From an uncultured bacterium (lineage in GTDB: Bacteria > Bacillota > Clostridia > Lachnospirales > Lachnospiraceae), in NCBI GenBank assembly GCA_947643145.1, contig CANRVD010000003.1:1-64000 (forward strand): DNA of 64,000 nucleotides, given 5' to 3'. Shown here piece by piece: positions 1 to 7,954 of this stretch (position 1 is the stretch's first letter; the number at the start of each line of letters is the position of its first letter). The notes under the pieces are model-generated. The model was not told the DNA's origin and made no database searches. It was given only the letters and a program-made list of their open reading frames with translations. Position numbers and translations under genes: made by a program.

Positions 1-402
1 CTCCTTTGTTAACTGAACAATATTTCCTGCCGCATTCAGCAAAGATTTGCGCTCCTCACCAGCAATCCTGTCAATTTTCTGAACATCCATCAAAGAATCT
101 GTCACACTCTGATATTCCCCACGAATGCCTGCAATCTGGTTATCAACCTCACGAATTGCCTGACAGCACTCTGTCACATACCGCTTCTGGTCATCCTTAT
201 AGACCGGCTTTTGTATCTCCGGCCGGTATTCCTCCCCATGTATCTCCCGTTCCTCTGTCTCCAATGGAATCTCTGCCACTCCAGCCTGCTTCTTGCTGTT
301 TTCCCTCTTCTGCTTTCGGATTTTGGCAAACATCTCGATTGCTTCCTGCTCTAACCGCTCTTCTTCCTGTTGTCTCTTTTTCTTTCTATTCCAAAATGCC
401 AT
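1..402 (-). CDS. Charged coiled-coil protein, 3' end outside window
   Basis: An open frame begins with ATG at 402, preceded by GAGGTAGGG, and runs off the left edge without a stop, giving 134 visible residues. The protein starts MAFWNRKKKRQQEEERLEQE and is rich in Lys, Glu, Gln and Arg, with long amphipathic heptad-like stretches in residues 8-45 and 75-134, so a coiled coil is likely. There is no signal peptide or membrane segment. It is the last visible gene of the leftward series formed by the helical-repeat protein, the actin/Hsp70-fold protein and the TPR protein, 141 bp downstream of the last, and probably belongs to the same operon. I do not recognise the family; a scaffold or partner role for its neighbours is inference only. 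Confidence 0.75.
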   Translation of the reverse strand, partial: MAFWNRKKKRQQEEERLEQEAIEMFAKIRKQKRENSKKQAGVAEIPLETEEREIHGEEYRPEIQKPVYKDDQKRYVTECCQAIREVDNQIAGIRGEYQSVTDSLMDVQKIDRIAGEERKSLLNAAGNIVQLTKE

Positions 403-480
403 CCCTACCTCATTTCTATGAACATGCTTATAATGATTTTATTTATTACATCCCTTGGTTCTTTTCATCCTTCCCTACAA

Positions 481-514
481 CAATAGACTACAGGCTTCGC
501 CAGCAACCCTATTG
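481..514. repeat. Short palindromic intergenic repeat, CAATAG...CTATTG
   Basis: The 34-bp imperfect palindrome begins CAATAG and ends CTATTG followed by GTCAT, with an inner GGC/GCC stem. The same ends and the following GTCAT recur at 9335-9368, upstream of the MATE gene. It lies between the TPR gene and the coiled-coil gene and would form a hairpin in their mRNA. It is a second small repeat class, distinct from the GTTACTATTCAC family. Confidence 0.5.
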
Positions 515-543
515 TCATAAATCAATGGGAAGAACGCTGCTTT

Positions 544-1383
544 TTATACACTGATTTGCCTGCGGTATTCATTCTTCCACCGGACAATATACGTATTCAC
601 CTTATCATAATACTCTTCTACCGAACCGCTTTTCACCAGTTCACGAAGCTTTTCAATCTGTCTGGAGGACTGGCTTAAAGCGCTGTTTTCTACCACACGC
701 TGATACTCCTGCTCCCACTGGTTCTGCTTCTCCTGTGGAATATCCAACTCCTTTATCAGCTTCTTAAAACGCTCCACATCCTTGCACAGCCGCAGTGAAA
801 AAAGGCATTGGGCCAAAGACTCCTCCCTGCCGTTTTTCTCATATGCTTTCAGAAAATAATCCGAAGCCTCATGAAACTCCCCCATATTCACACTGGCAAC
901 TCCCATATTATGAAAAAGGTCTCCATATACCGATGTATCTGCCTGCAATATTTCATCACTTTCAAAAATCTTTTCATATTCCTCCAAAGCCTTTTCATAG
1001 GATTTACAACGCAGATAATTATCCCCTTTTCGTTTCTTTCTGGCATACTTCGGAAGCTTCTCAATTTCATCCATAATACGAATCAATTCATTGATTTCCT
1101 CTTCCTCATAGTAATCACAACTACAGCATATTGTAACGACAATATCCTTTATATCATGATGTGTCAGAATTAAATGCTCTAACTTATCGGCAGTCGTATC
1201 CATTTGAAGTTCCCCGCGTAACCACAAAGCAAACTCCCTGTCAAACACCTCCTCCTGCATCATATAAATATTATGACGGATATAATAACAAACCTCTTCA
1301 ATTGAATATACATTTGTCTTTGTCAGCCGGAAGTGATATGGCACTTTTGCAATTTTACCATTGCATTGAATTAGCTTTCCCAT
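544..1383 (-). CDS. TPR-repeat protein of the DUF5717/ASKHA operon
   Basis: The start is the ATG at 1383 (MGKLIQCNGKIAKVPYHF), which has GGAGG 7 nt upstream; a longer frame from 1428 has no ribosome site. The 279-residue product has no signal peptide or membrane segment and should be cytoplasmic. Residues about 120-245 contain helical pairs with TPR character, for example YEKALEEYEKIF and then NMGVASVNMGEFHEASDYF, so it probably binds peptides or partner proteins. The N-terminal 110 residues form a conserved-looking helical domain I do not recognise. It follows the actin/Hsp70-fold gene after a 125-bp spacer holding two strong hairpins, which could set its expression below that of the upstream genes. 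TPR proteins are common Hsp70 partners, which suits the neighbour, but the role is inferred. Confidence 0.75.
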   Translation of the reverse strand: MGKLIQCNGKIAKVPYHFRLTKTNVYSIEEVCYYIRHNIYMMQEEVFDREFALWLRGELQMDTTADKLEHLILTHHDIKDIVVTICCSCDYYEEEEINELIRIMDEIEKLPKYARKKRKGDNYLRCKSYEKALEEYEKIFESDEILQADTSVYGDLFHNMGVASVNMGEFHEASDYFLKAYEKNGREESLAQCLFSLRLCKDVERFKKLIKELDIPQEKQNQWEQEYQRVVENSALSQSSRQIEKLRELVKSGSVEEYYDKVNTYIVRWKNEYRRQISV

Positions 1384-1401
1384 TTTTAGCCTCCATGCTG
1401 C

Positions 1402-1479
1402 GACTGTTTTCCAAAACAGTCCGCTCATTCGGACTGCTTATAGCTTAATGGCTCAAGTTTTGGCGCAGCACAAAACTTG
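1402..1479 (-). other. Two intra-operon hairpins ahead of the TPR gene
   Basis: Two perfect 9-bp inverted repeats lie in the 125-bp spacer. The first is GACTGTTTT/AAAACAGTC at 1402-1421 with a 2-nt loop. The second is CAAGTTTTG/CAAAACTTG at 1454-1479 with an 8-nt loop. Neither is followed by a clear U-run on the minus strand, so they are more likely RNA processing or attenuation structures than full terminators. Confidence 0.5.
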
Positions 1480-1508
1480 CAGGTCGAAAAACAAAGTTTA
1501 TCAACCTT

Positions 1509-2816
1509 TTATACCGTAATATACCGTTCCCATACACGATTACTGGATGGGCAGAATTCCCCAAAACCATTGTCCTTTAATGTCACAATGCAGGTCAAAT
1601 TATCCGCAAAACGAATTCGGATTGTGAAACGTGTCATCTTATTATCCCTTCCTGCAAAACCACTAAGGGACAGCATATGCGCCTTTGTCTCATGTTTTAA
1701 AACATCCTGGATTGTAATCTGGATTTCCTCTTCATCATCTGGAATCACATCGACGCTGCTGTCCACTTCACTCCACAGACTTCCTGCCTTTGCTAACATA
1801 ACCTCCTGCATCACGGCATCCTTATATACCCGGAGTGACACATTACAGGCAATCATCTCCTCGTCCAAAAACAGGCACTGCTCCAGCTTACCTTCCCCAG
1901 AAAGTTCCCTTGCCGCATAACAGGCACCTCTTGTGAAAAGATTCTGTCCGCGAAAAACTCTTCTCCCGGCACAAAGCTCCTGCAGAGCCTTATTAGCCCA
2001 CTCATGCTCAAAGCCCTTTCCGGTGACATAGACGGTCGTTACCAACTGTTTATGAAGCGCTGTATTGGCCGCATTCAAAAAGGCATAGGAAATATGTGCA
2101 TCTCCTTCCTCTGCAAGCCCCTCCCAGTCGATTCCATCCGACAAATCCTTTCTGGTTACCCCTATGATATAAGGCACTGTTTTTCTGTCAATATCTATCT
2201 GGGAATACAAAAGCTCATTGCCTTCCAATTCAAACATACCTACATTATTACTCCACAATTCCTTGGGCTGGCTGAGCGCATAGTACATATAACTCTGGCG
2301 GTAATTCTGCACTACCAGTCCATTCTTTGGGATTCCGATTTCTTCACAAATCCGTACCAGATATTCCGTCAGCCTCTTCTCCTTCTTTGATGTGGTAATA
2401 ACCAGCTTCCGTATCATCTCTGTTGGATAATACTCTTTCAGAATACTAAGAAGCTTTACCAGAAAACGCTTTAGTACCTGATAGCTTTCAAACGAATATC
2501 TTCCTACTGTGATTTTATCATCTCTGACCACATCCGCTAAAAGGTATTTCAGGCATATGACCCCTTCTCTTCCCGCATACTCCTCATCAATCCAGTACCA
2601 TTCCCCATACTCTGGATTTACTGCGAGTGCAGTCGGAATCTCATACACCCTCTCTCCATGCACCTTCCGTCCGATTGGTACCGGTTCATAGGTAGTAAAA
2701 TCAAAACAGCTCATTTGCGTGATTTCTTTTCCCAAATCAATTCCCACCAACAGCTTTCTTTCCTCTTCCACGTACCGTCCCCCTATCTCATCCATTCCCA
2801 TCTTCAGCCATGCCAC
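1509..2816 (-). CDS. Actin/Hsp70-fold (ASKHA) protein, DUF5716-like
   Basis: This 435-residue cytoplasmic protein has the first phosphate-binding motif of the actin/hexokinase/Hsp70 superfamily near the N terminus (LLVGIDLGKEITQMS, residues 22-36, with Asp27 and Gly29). An adenosine-motif-like VYVTGKGFE lies at 262-270, followed by GRRVFRGQNLFTRGACYAA at 284-302. The second phosphate loop, normally Asp-Gly-Gly-rich, reads MFELEGNELLYSQ, so ATP hydrolysis may be weak or absent. The C-terminal 90 residues look like a beta-rich domain. From memory this resembles Lachnospiraceae DUF5716 proteins; a profile search was not possible. GGAGAGG sits 8 nt before the ATG at 2816. It begins 39 bp after the giant DUF5717-like gene and is surely co-transcribed with it. 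A chaperone-like or polymer-forming role is inference. Confidence 0.75.
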   Translation of the reverse strand: MAWLKMGMDEIGGRYVEEERKLLVGIDLGKEITQMSCFDFTTYEPVPIGRKVHGERVYEIPTALAVNPEYGEWYWIDEEYAGREGVICLKYLLADVVRDDKITVGRYSFESYQVLKRFLVKLLSILKEYYPTEMIRKLVITTSKKEKRLTEYLVRICEEIGIPKNGLVVQNYRQSYMYYALSQPKELWSNNVGMFELEGNELLYSQIDIDRKTVPYIIGVTRKDLSDGIDWEGLAEEGDAHISYAFLNAANTALHKQLVTTVYVTGKGFEHEWANKALQELCAGRRVFRGQNLFTRGACYAARELSGEGKLEQCLFLDEEMIACNVSLRVYKDAVMQEVMLAKAGSLWSEVDSSVDVIPDDEEEIQITIQDVLKHETKAHMLSLSGFAGRDNKMTRFTIRIRFADNLTCIVTLKDNGFGEFCPSSNRVWERYITV

Positions 2817-2855
2817 ACACCTCTCCGGCTGTTAATATCACAAAAATATGTGTGA

Positions 2856-5800
2856 CTATAAATTATCTGACTCTATTAATGGTTTAAACAGCATTTTAAT
2901 ACTCTCATTCGTCTCCACATATTCCCTCATTAAATCAATTAACGTTCCTTCTTCATTCATTTCCTTTGCTATCATCATAAGGTTTAACATATGATAGCGG
3001 CTGCTTGTCCGTTCATTATCCATTGTTTCATCAAAACTGACACTGGCACTTTTGGTAATTACTTCTCCCTCCGGGCGCAGTTCGGAAATATAATACTGCA
3101 AAATCTCATCCTGAAACAGCACAAATTCCTTTACATGGATTCCACAGAAAATGTCCCGCATCGTCTCCGTGATATATCTTTTCTCTTCATAACCGGAGGA
3201 AATCAGATAATGAATCCGTACCTCGTACTCTGGATTAGCAGTATATTCCACATAATACTCATCCAAAATATGTACCGGAAGAGAAAGCTTTCCATAAAAA
3301 TCCCGATAAAAAGGAAATATCATTTTCTTTTCATATAACTTATTAATATTATAATCCGCAAACCGTCTCTCTTCTTCTGTCAGTTCCTTCTTCTGGCTTA
3401 AAAACTTCAATACTGCAATCAGGCAGGACAGATTATCCTGTACCTGTACTTCCCTGTAAAAGTACGAAAAAATTTTATTTGGTATGAGCCAGCCATGCAC
3501 CAGATATTTATATGCAATAAACTTCATAAAGGCCAGGAGCAGACGCTTGTCTTTTCCTGAATCATAATACTCGTAGAAAATATCATAAGCATCCGGCGCC
3601 ATCTCTTCCGTAAATACAATCTGCGCCAGAATTCTTTCTGCAAAATCCGCAGTGTCTATCGAAAATCCTCTTGCATATTTCCAAATCTGAACCATTTCAT
3701 GAATTCCACCTGAAAAATAACGGCACAGATAACGCATCATATTTTCGTCAAAATTTCCATTTTGGAATATAAACCATGCCAGTTTCACAAGGCTTTGGTC
3801 TTCCTCGTCCATCTTCGCTGCAAATGTATCGGTTGACACCTTGAGAAGCCTTTTTCCATCCATTTTCTCATAGCCAAACTGCGTGATTCCCTCCATTGCT
3901 TTATCAAAGCAACGTCTTACTGCGCAGTATTCTACAAACTGTTTTCTGTCCCCAGGATTGACAAGTGACCAGTCCAGTTTCTCCAGAGTTGCATCCAAAA
4001 GATCCCCTTCAAAATTATCATAATAATAACGTACTAACGAGCAAAATCCTTTTTTATAGTGATAACTGCTTAAATTCGGAATCTCTAACACCCGGCGTCT
4101 GATTTCCATAATATCCCTGCCCGACTGATTCAACCTTTCTGCCTTATCATAGAGATATAAAAGCAGACGGAAATCCTCTCCATTCATCTCCAGACATTTT
4201 GCCGCAAGATGTTCTAAATGCAACAGCTTATTGACCGTATAGTCAATAGACAGGGCATAGCGGTTATCCATCCTGTCTGCTAGAAAAATCTGATAATTCT
4301 CCGTAAAAATCCGAATCACTGCTTTGCCGTCTTTAAACGGAACAAATTCTTCCCCCTTTAATTCCCGGTGGGTAACATAAACTCCAACAATATCAGGATT
4401 TTCACACAGTACCTCATGACAAAACATTACTGCCGGAAGCTGTTTTGCAAGATGCTCATTAATCAGCTCTTCCTGAATAAATTCTTCATATAAAACAGCA
4501 AGATTACTGTTAATTCTCCCCGCAGCAAGCTGCCTGAGCGTAAATTCTTCCATGACAGGGCGATATGCATCGTAAGTATCCCCTTTATCTGCCTTATTGC
4601 GCACAACATATGCATACAGCATTGCCTTCTTGCTGACTGTCAGATGGTTATCATACAGAAAATATAAAAGCGTACTGTCCTCAAGCCTGATTTCCTGATT
4701 TTCATCAATAGAATACATATAGTACTCATATAAATCCGTCAGCTTCAAATTGTACTCCACTCCAAGCTTGTACCAGTAAAAGGTATCCGGTCCTGTCAAC
4801 TGTCCCTTCATGAGCAGCTTGCAGACTGCGGTAAGGATTTCCTCCCCGCCAAACTGTTCATAAAAGCGACATAAATCCTGCCGTACAATAACAGAATAAT
4901 TCTTAAGTTTTCCTGCGAGATAACTATACCGCAGCGCAACATCCTTTACGATAAAACCATGCTTCGCCCCCCAGTGGACAGCCTCACACAGCCCTGCCGT
5001 CAATTCTGTAAGCAGCTCCGGCATATCATTTAAAATACTGCATGCCTCCAAAAAAAGAACCGGACTGTGGCATGGATACTGTAACTGCTTTACAATATCT
5101 TCATACTTTCTCCTTTCAGACTGATAAGAAGGAGAAAGGTACAATAAAAACCATAAAAATTTCCAGTTGTCTGGATTTGTCTTCCGGTATCTCTCAATAT
5201 TATTAACGCACTTTGCGACAACTTCATCATCATCTGCCCACAGCCCTTTCAAATACTGGTATGCACAGTACATCACACCATCTTCCTGCATTAATTTTTC
5301 TTCCTGTGTTTCCAGAAAAGCAAGACCATTCCGCACCATTGGTTCACGGTGTTCCATAATCCCCAAATGAATCCGAAAAAGCTGCATTACAAGGGACATT
5401 CCATCTTTCTCCATTGTATAGACAATATCACCTACACTGCGAAGATATGCTTCATGCTCCATATGCCCCATACAAAATTCCAAATACAGCGTAATCAGCT
5501 GGTACAGACTTTTCTGCTCATCCCTCTTGGCGCAGACAGCATTATGGTCTGCGCTGCTTTTACTTGCTGTTACAGTAATCTCTAACTTCTGACGTACCGT
5601 CGATACCGTAATACGCGCATAATTTCTGCCAGGAAGCATCTTCTCTGTATCTACAAGGAAAGACACAGAGTACGAATTGCCTACAAAATCATCTGTCCAG
5701 ATAATCTTATGTTCTGGAACAATAAAGTCACTATCCGACTGGATATAATATTCCCCATAGCCCCAGTTATTTTTAGTAATCATGAATTTATCCGTAAAGC

Positions 5801-6422
5801 TCTTCCCACAATCATCATATTGAAACGCCACCTTATTAACAGAAAGCTGGATTGGAAGCTTCTTATGAATCGCAATCAGAAATTCTTCCATTGCCATTCC
5901 TTTACTGCTGCCTTTTGACAGGCCGCGGTAAAGCGCTATATTAATATTATCACGGTATAAAAACACCTCTTCAAAATGCTTGCTCCGAAAAAGTGTTGCC
6001 GCTTCATCCGAATGCTCCTTTGCCAGATTAGTAAAATGGAATAAATCCCGAATTCTTCCACTGGATACTTCACAGGCTGGAACACCTCCCGTAACGGAAA
6101 AAGGCAGTTTCTTTGTCCCACAATCAGATATTATCATAATATTTCCTTTGACTGTCTCTCCCGGAAGCAGAGTTTCCCCGTGAAATATATAGGTTATTTC
6201 ACTTGTAACCCCCTGAAAAATATCTTCCGAAAATTCCATAAAATGGCAGTCTGAACTGACAGCGCCTCTCATCATGCGCCCCAGCTCATTGGAAACTTCA
6301 AAACTCCCCTCCGCCAGTTCTCCTGCATTCACTGTAATATGAATTGCCTGCATGGACAACTGTAAAGGAGAACTCTTATATTCAAATTCACCTCTTGCTG
6401 CCTGATTGATTTTTTCTCTCAT
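2856..6422 (-). CDS. Giant beta-sandwich plus helical-repeat protein, DUF5717-like
   Basis: The product has 1188 residues and no signal peptide or membrane segment. Residues about 15-125 and 195-295 are beta-rich, Ig-like segments (for example LQLSMQAIHITVNAGELAEG and MLPGRNYARITVS). The rest, roughly 300-1188, is a continuous run of short amphipathic helices with many Tyr and Leu, resembling a TPR/HEAT-like solenoid. No catalytic motif was found. It resembles the Lachnospiraceae family I know as DUF5717, whose function is unknown. GGGGAGG precedes the ATG at 6422, and a consensus promoter lies 41-70 bp upstream of that start. As the first gene of the operon, its likely partners are the actin/Hsp70-fold and TPR proteins downstream. 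A large intracellular scaffold is a reasonable guess, not a demonstrated function. Confidence 0.8.
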   Translation of the reverse strand: MREKINQAARGEFEYKSSPLQLSMQAIHITVNAGELAEGSFEVSNELGRMMRGAVSSDCHFMEFSEDIFQGVTSEITYIFHGETLLPGETVKGNIMIISDCGTKKLPFSVTGGVPACEVSSGRIRDLFHFTNLAKEHSDEAATLFRSKHFEEVFLYRDNINIALYRGLSKGSSKGMAMEEFLIAIHKKLPIQLSVNKVAFQYDDCGKSFTDKFMITKNNWGYGEYYIQSDSDFIVPEHKIIWTDDFVGNSYSVSFLVDTEKMLPGRNYARITVSTVRQKLEITVTASKSSADHNAVCAKRDEQKSLYQLITLYLEFCMGHMEHEAYLRSVGDIVYTMEKDGMSLVMQLFRIHLGIMEHREPMVRNGLAFLETQEEKLMQEDGVMYCAYQYLKGLWADDDEVVAKCVNNIERYRKTNPDNWKFLWFLLYLSPSYQSERRKYEDIVKQLQYPCHSPVLFLEACSILNDMPELLTELTAGLCEAVHWGAKHGFIVKDVALRYSYLAGKLKNYSVIVRQDLCRFYEQFGGEEILTAVCKLLMKGQLTGPDTFYWYKLGVEYNLKLTDLYEYYMYSIDENQEIRLEDSTLLYFLYDNHLTVSKKAMLYAYVVRNKADKGDTYDAYRPVMEEFTLRQLAAGRINSNLAVLYEEFIQEELINEHLAKQLPAVMFCHEVLCENPDIVGVYVTHRELKGEEFVPFKDGKAVIRIFTENYQIFLADRMDNRYALSIDYTVNKLLHLEHLAAKCLEMNGEDFRLLLYLYDKAERLNQSGRDIMEIRRRVLEIPNLSSYHYKKGFCSLVRYYYDNFEGDLLDATLEKLDWSLVNPGDRKQFVEYCAVRRCFDKAMEGITQFGYEKMDGKRLLKVSTDTFAAKMDEEDQSLVKLAWFIFQNGNFDENMMRYLCRYFSGGIHEMVQIWKYARGFSIDTADFAERILAQIVFTEEMAPDAYDIFYEYYDSGKDKRLLLAFMKFIAYKYLVHGWLIPNKIFSYFYREVQVQDNLSCLIAVLKFLSQKKELTEEERRFADYNINKLYEKKMIFPFYRDFYGKLSLPVHILDEYYVEYTANPEYEVRIHYLISSGYEEKRYITETMRDIFCGIHVKEFVLFQDEILQYYISELRPEGEVITKSASVSFDETMDNERTSSRYHMLNLMMIAKEMNEEGTLIDLMREYVETNESIKMLFKPLIESDNL

Positions 6423-6462
6423 AAATCCTCCCCAAGCGTATCTGTTCTCCGTCTGAGTAACA

Positions 6463-6492
6463 AGTATACCACTTTTCCCCCCTACCTTTCAA
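6463..6492 (-). promoter_or_regulatory. Sigma-A promoter of the DUF5717-like operon
   Basis: Read on the minus strand, TTGAAA (6492-6487) and TATACT (6468-6463) are separated by 18 bp. Transcription would start about 35 bp before the ATG at 6422. The repeat element at 6539-6743 lies just upstream. Confidence 0.7.
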
Positions 6493-6538
6493 GTCTGTCC
6501 CCCTTGAGTTTATAAAATCCCGGTGATATACTGGTATT

Positions 6539-6743
6539 ATATTGTTACTATTCACAGTTGATTTCAGAAAGCAGGCAGAATCGTCGTGCTTGCACGTAAG
6601 AGACTGACTGCTTTCTGAAATCAGCGTGTAGGCTGTTCTAAACATCATAAGAAAAACAAAAGCTGCTGGTTTTGCAGCGCCAGACGGCATAGCCGGATGG
6701 TTTTTCGCATGATGTTTAGAATTGCCGTGAATAGTAACAATAT
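6539..6743. repeat. MITE-like inverted-repeat element, full copy
   Basis: A 205-bp non-coding element is bounded by perfect 17-bp terminal inverted repeats, ATATTGTTACTATTCAC at 6539-6555 and its complement at 6727-6743. Inside are two further perfect palindromes: a 15-bp stem with arms at 6560-6574 and 6608-6622 (GATTTCAGAAAGCAG), and a 13-bp stem with arms at 6636-6648 and 6709-6721 (TTCTAAACATCAT). It encodes no convincing protein. Shorter relatives occur in many other spaces of this window. It separates the divergent DUF5717-like operon and the aminotransferase gene. Confidence 0.8.
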
Positions 6744-6820
6744 TCACAGTCAGGTTCAGAAAGCAGGCAGAATCGTCTTGCTTGCGCGTAAGAGGATGTT
6801 TGCTTTTTGAGTGTGAATAC
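6741..6820. repeat. Degenerate second copy of the MITE-like element
   Basis: Directly joined to the full copy, this 80-bp stretch starts TATTCACA and ends TGTGAATA. It repeats the inner arm sequence CAGAAAGCAGGCAGAATCGT with a few changes. Only the first hairpin is kept. It fills the space just upstream of the aminotransferase start, where no strong promoter was seen apart from sequence inside this repeat. Confidence 0.65.
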
Positions 6821-6859
6821 TACACCTTAATCAAATAGAAATGGAGCAATGAATGAATC

Positions 6860-7954
6860 ATGAAGCAAAAAAAAGAACATTTTCATGGAAGTGATTTGGA
6901 AAAAATAGAAGAAGCATATGGCATCCGAAAAGAAGACATTATAAGTTTTTCTGCCAATGTCAATCCCCTTGGAATCTCATATAAATTAAGAAAAGAACTT
7001 CCTAATTATATTGACGCAGTCTCTTCTTATCCAGACCGTGAATATACAGCACTCCGAAAGGCAATCGGTGTGTACGTCCATACCGAACCACAAAATATTA
7101 TTGTAGGCAACGGTTCAACAGAATTAATTTCTCTTGTACTCAAACGAAAGCATCCCGGAAAAGCACTGATTATCGGCCCTACCTATTCGGAATATGAACA
7201 CGAAATCCATCTTGGCGGCGGTCATTCGAAATATTTCTGCCTAAAGGAATCCGATGATTTTATCCTGCAGGAAGAGGCACTGTTTGATGCACTTACTGAC
7301 GATATCAACTTACTGGTAATCTGCAACCCAAACAATCCGACTTCTTCACAGATTACCAGAAAGACCATGCAAAATATTTTGGATATCTGTAAAGAAAAGA
7401 ATATCTTTGTCATGATAGATGAAACTTATGTGGAATTTTCAGAAAACAGCGAAGAAGTCACTGCCATTCCATTAACCAGACACTATGATAATATTATTAT
7501 CCTTCGTGGCATCTCAAAATTTTTTGCTGCACCCGGGCTTCGTCTCGGATACGCTGTCTGCGGAAACAGGCAGCTAATCAGTGAGATTAACAGCTTTAAA
7601 AACCCTTGGACAATCAATTCTCTTGCGGCTATTGCAGGTGAAATTATGTTTACGGATAAAGAATATATAGACGATACCATACAGCTGATTTCTACGGAAC
7701 GGGAAAGAATTTGTAAGCTGTTGGCTGATTGTCCTGCTGTGAAATTTTATCCGCCACATGCCAATTTTATATTACTGCGTATTCTGAAAGAAGGCATTAC
7801 GAGTAAAAACCTGTTTGATGCCGCTATTCAAAAAGGCCTGATGATTCGTGACTGCTCTGCCTTTCCGTCCCTAGATGACAAATATATCCGTTTCTGCTTT
7901 ATGAACAGAAAGGACAATGATGCACTTCTTTATACGCTTTTGGAGCAGCTATAG
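6860..7954 (+). CDS. Class II PLP aminotransferase, HisC/CobD-like
   Basis: This 364-residue fold-type-I PLP enzyme belongs with histidinol-phosphate aminotransferases and L-threonine-O-3-phosphate decarboxylases. It has the CobD-like opening HGSDLEKIEEAYGI and FSANVNPLGIS, the cofactor region VICNPNNPTS and IDETYVEFS, and the Schiff-base lysine in RGISKFFAAPGLRLGY. The N-terminal His-Gly and FSANVNPLG pattern favours the CobD side, but no cobalamin or histidine gene is nearby, so the substrate stays open. The ATG at 6860 has GGAG 13 nt upstream, a rather long spacing. Upstream DNA is repeat element. Its stop shares the hexamer CTATAG with the stop of the convergent MATE gene, a 6-bp overlap. 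Confidence 0.8.
   Translation: MKQKKEHFHGSDLEKIEEAYGIRKEDIISFSANVNPLGISYKLRKELPNYIDAVSSYPDREYTALRKAIGVYVHTEPQNIIVGNGSTELISLVLKRKHPGKALIIGPTYSEYEHEIHLGGGHSKYFCLKESDDFILQEEALFDALTDDINLLVICNPNNPTSSQITRKTMQNILDICKEKNIFVMIDETYVEFSENSEEVTAIPLTRHYDNIIILRGISKFFAAPGLRLGYAVCGNRQLISEINSFKNPWTINSLAAIAGEIMFTDKEYIDDTIQLISTERERICKLLADCPAVKFYPPHANFILLRILKEGITSKNLFDAAIQKGLMIRDCSAFPSLDDKYIRFCFMNRKDNDALLYTLLEQL

Noticed and set aside
6..554. 182-residue plus-strand frame at the left edge
   Set aside because: It lies opposite the coiled-coil gene, which has a ribosome site and sensible composition; the plus frame is Pro/Ser/Cys-rich with no start signal.
6388..6747. 119-residue minus-strand frame upstream of the DUF5717-like gene
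   Set aside because: It reads through the repeat element and the promoter and overlaps the start of the real gene; no ribosome site and no protein-like pattern.
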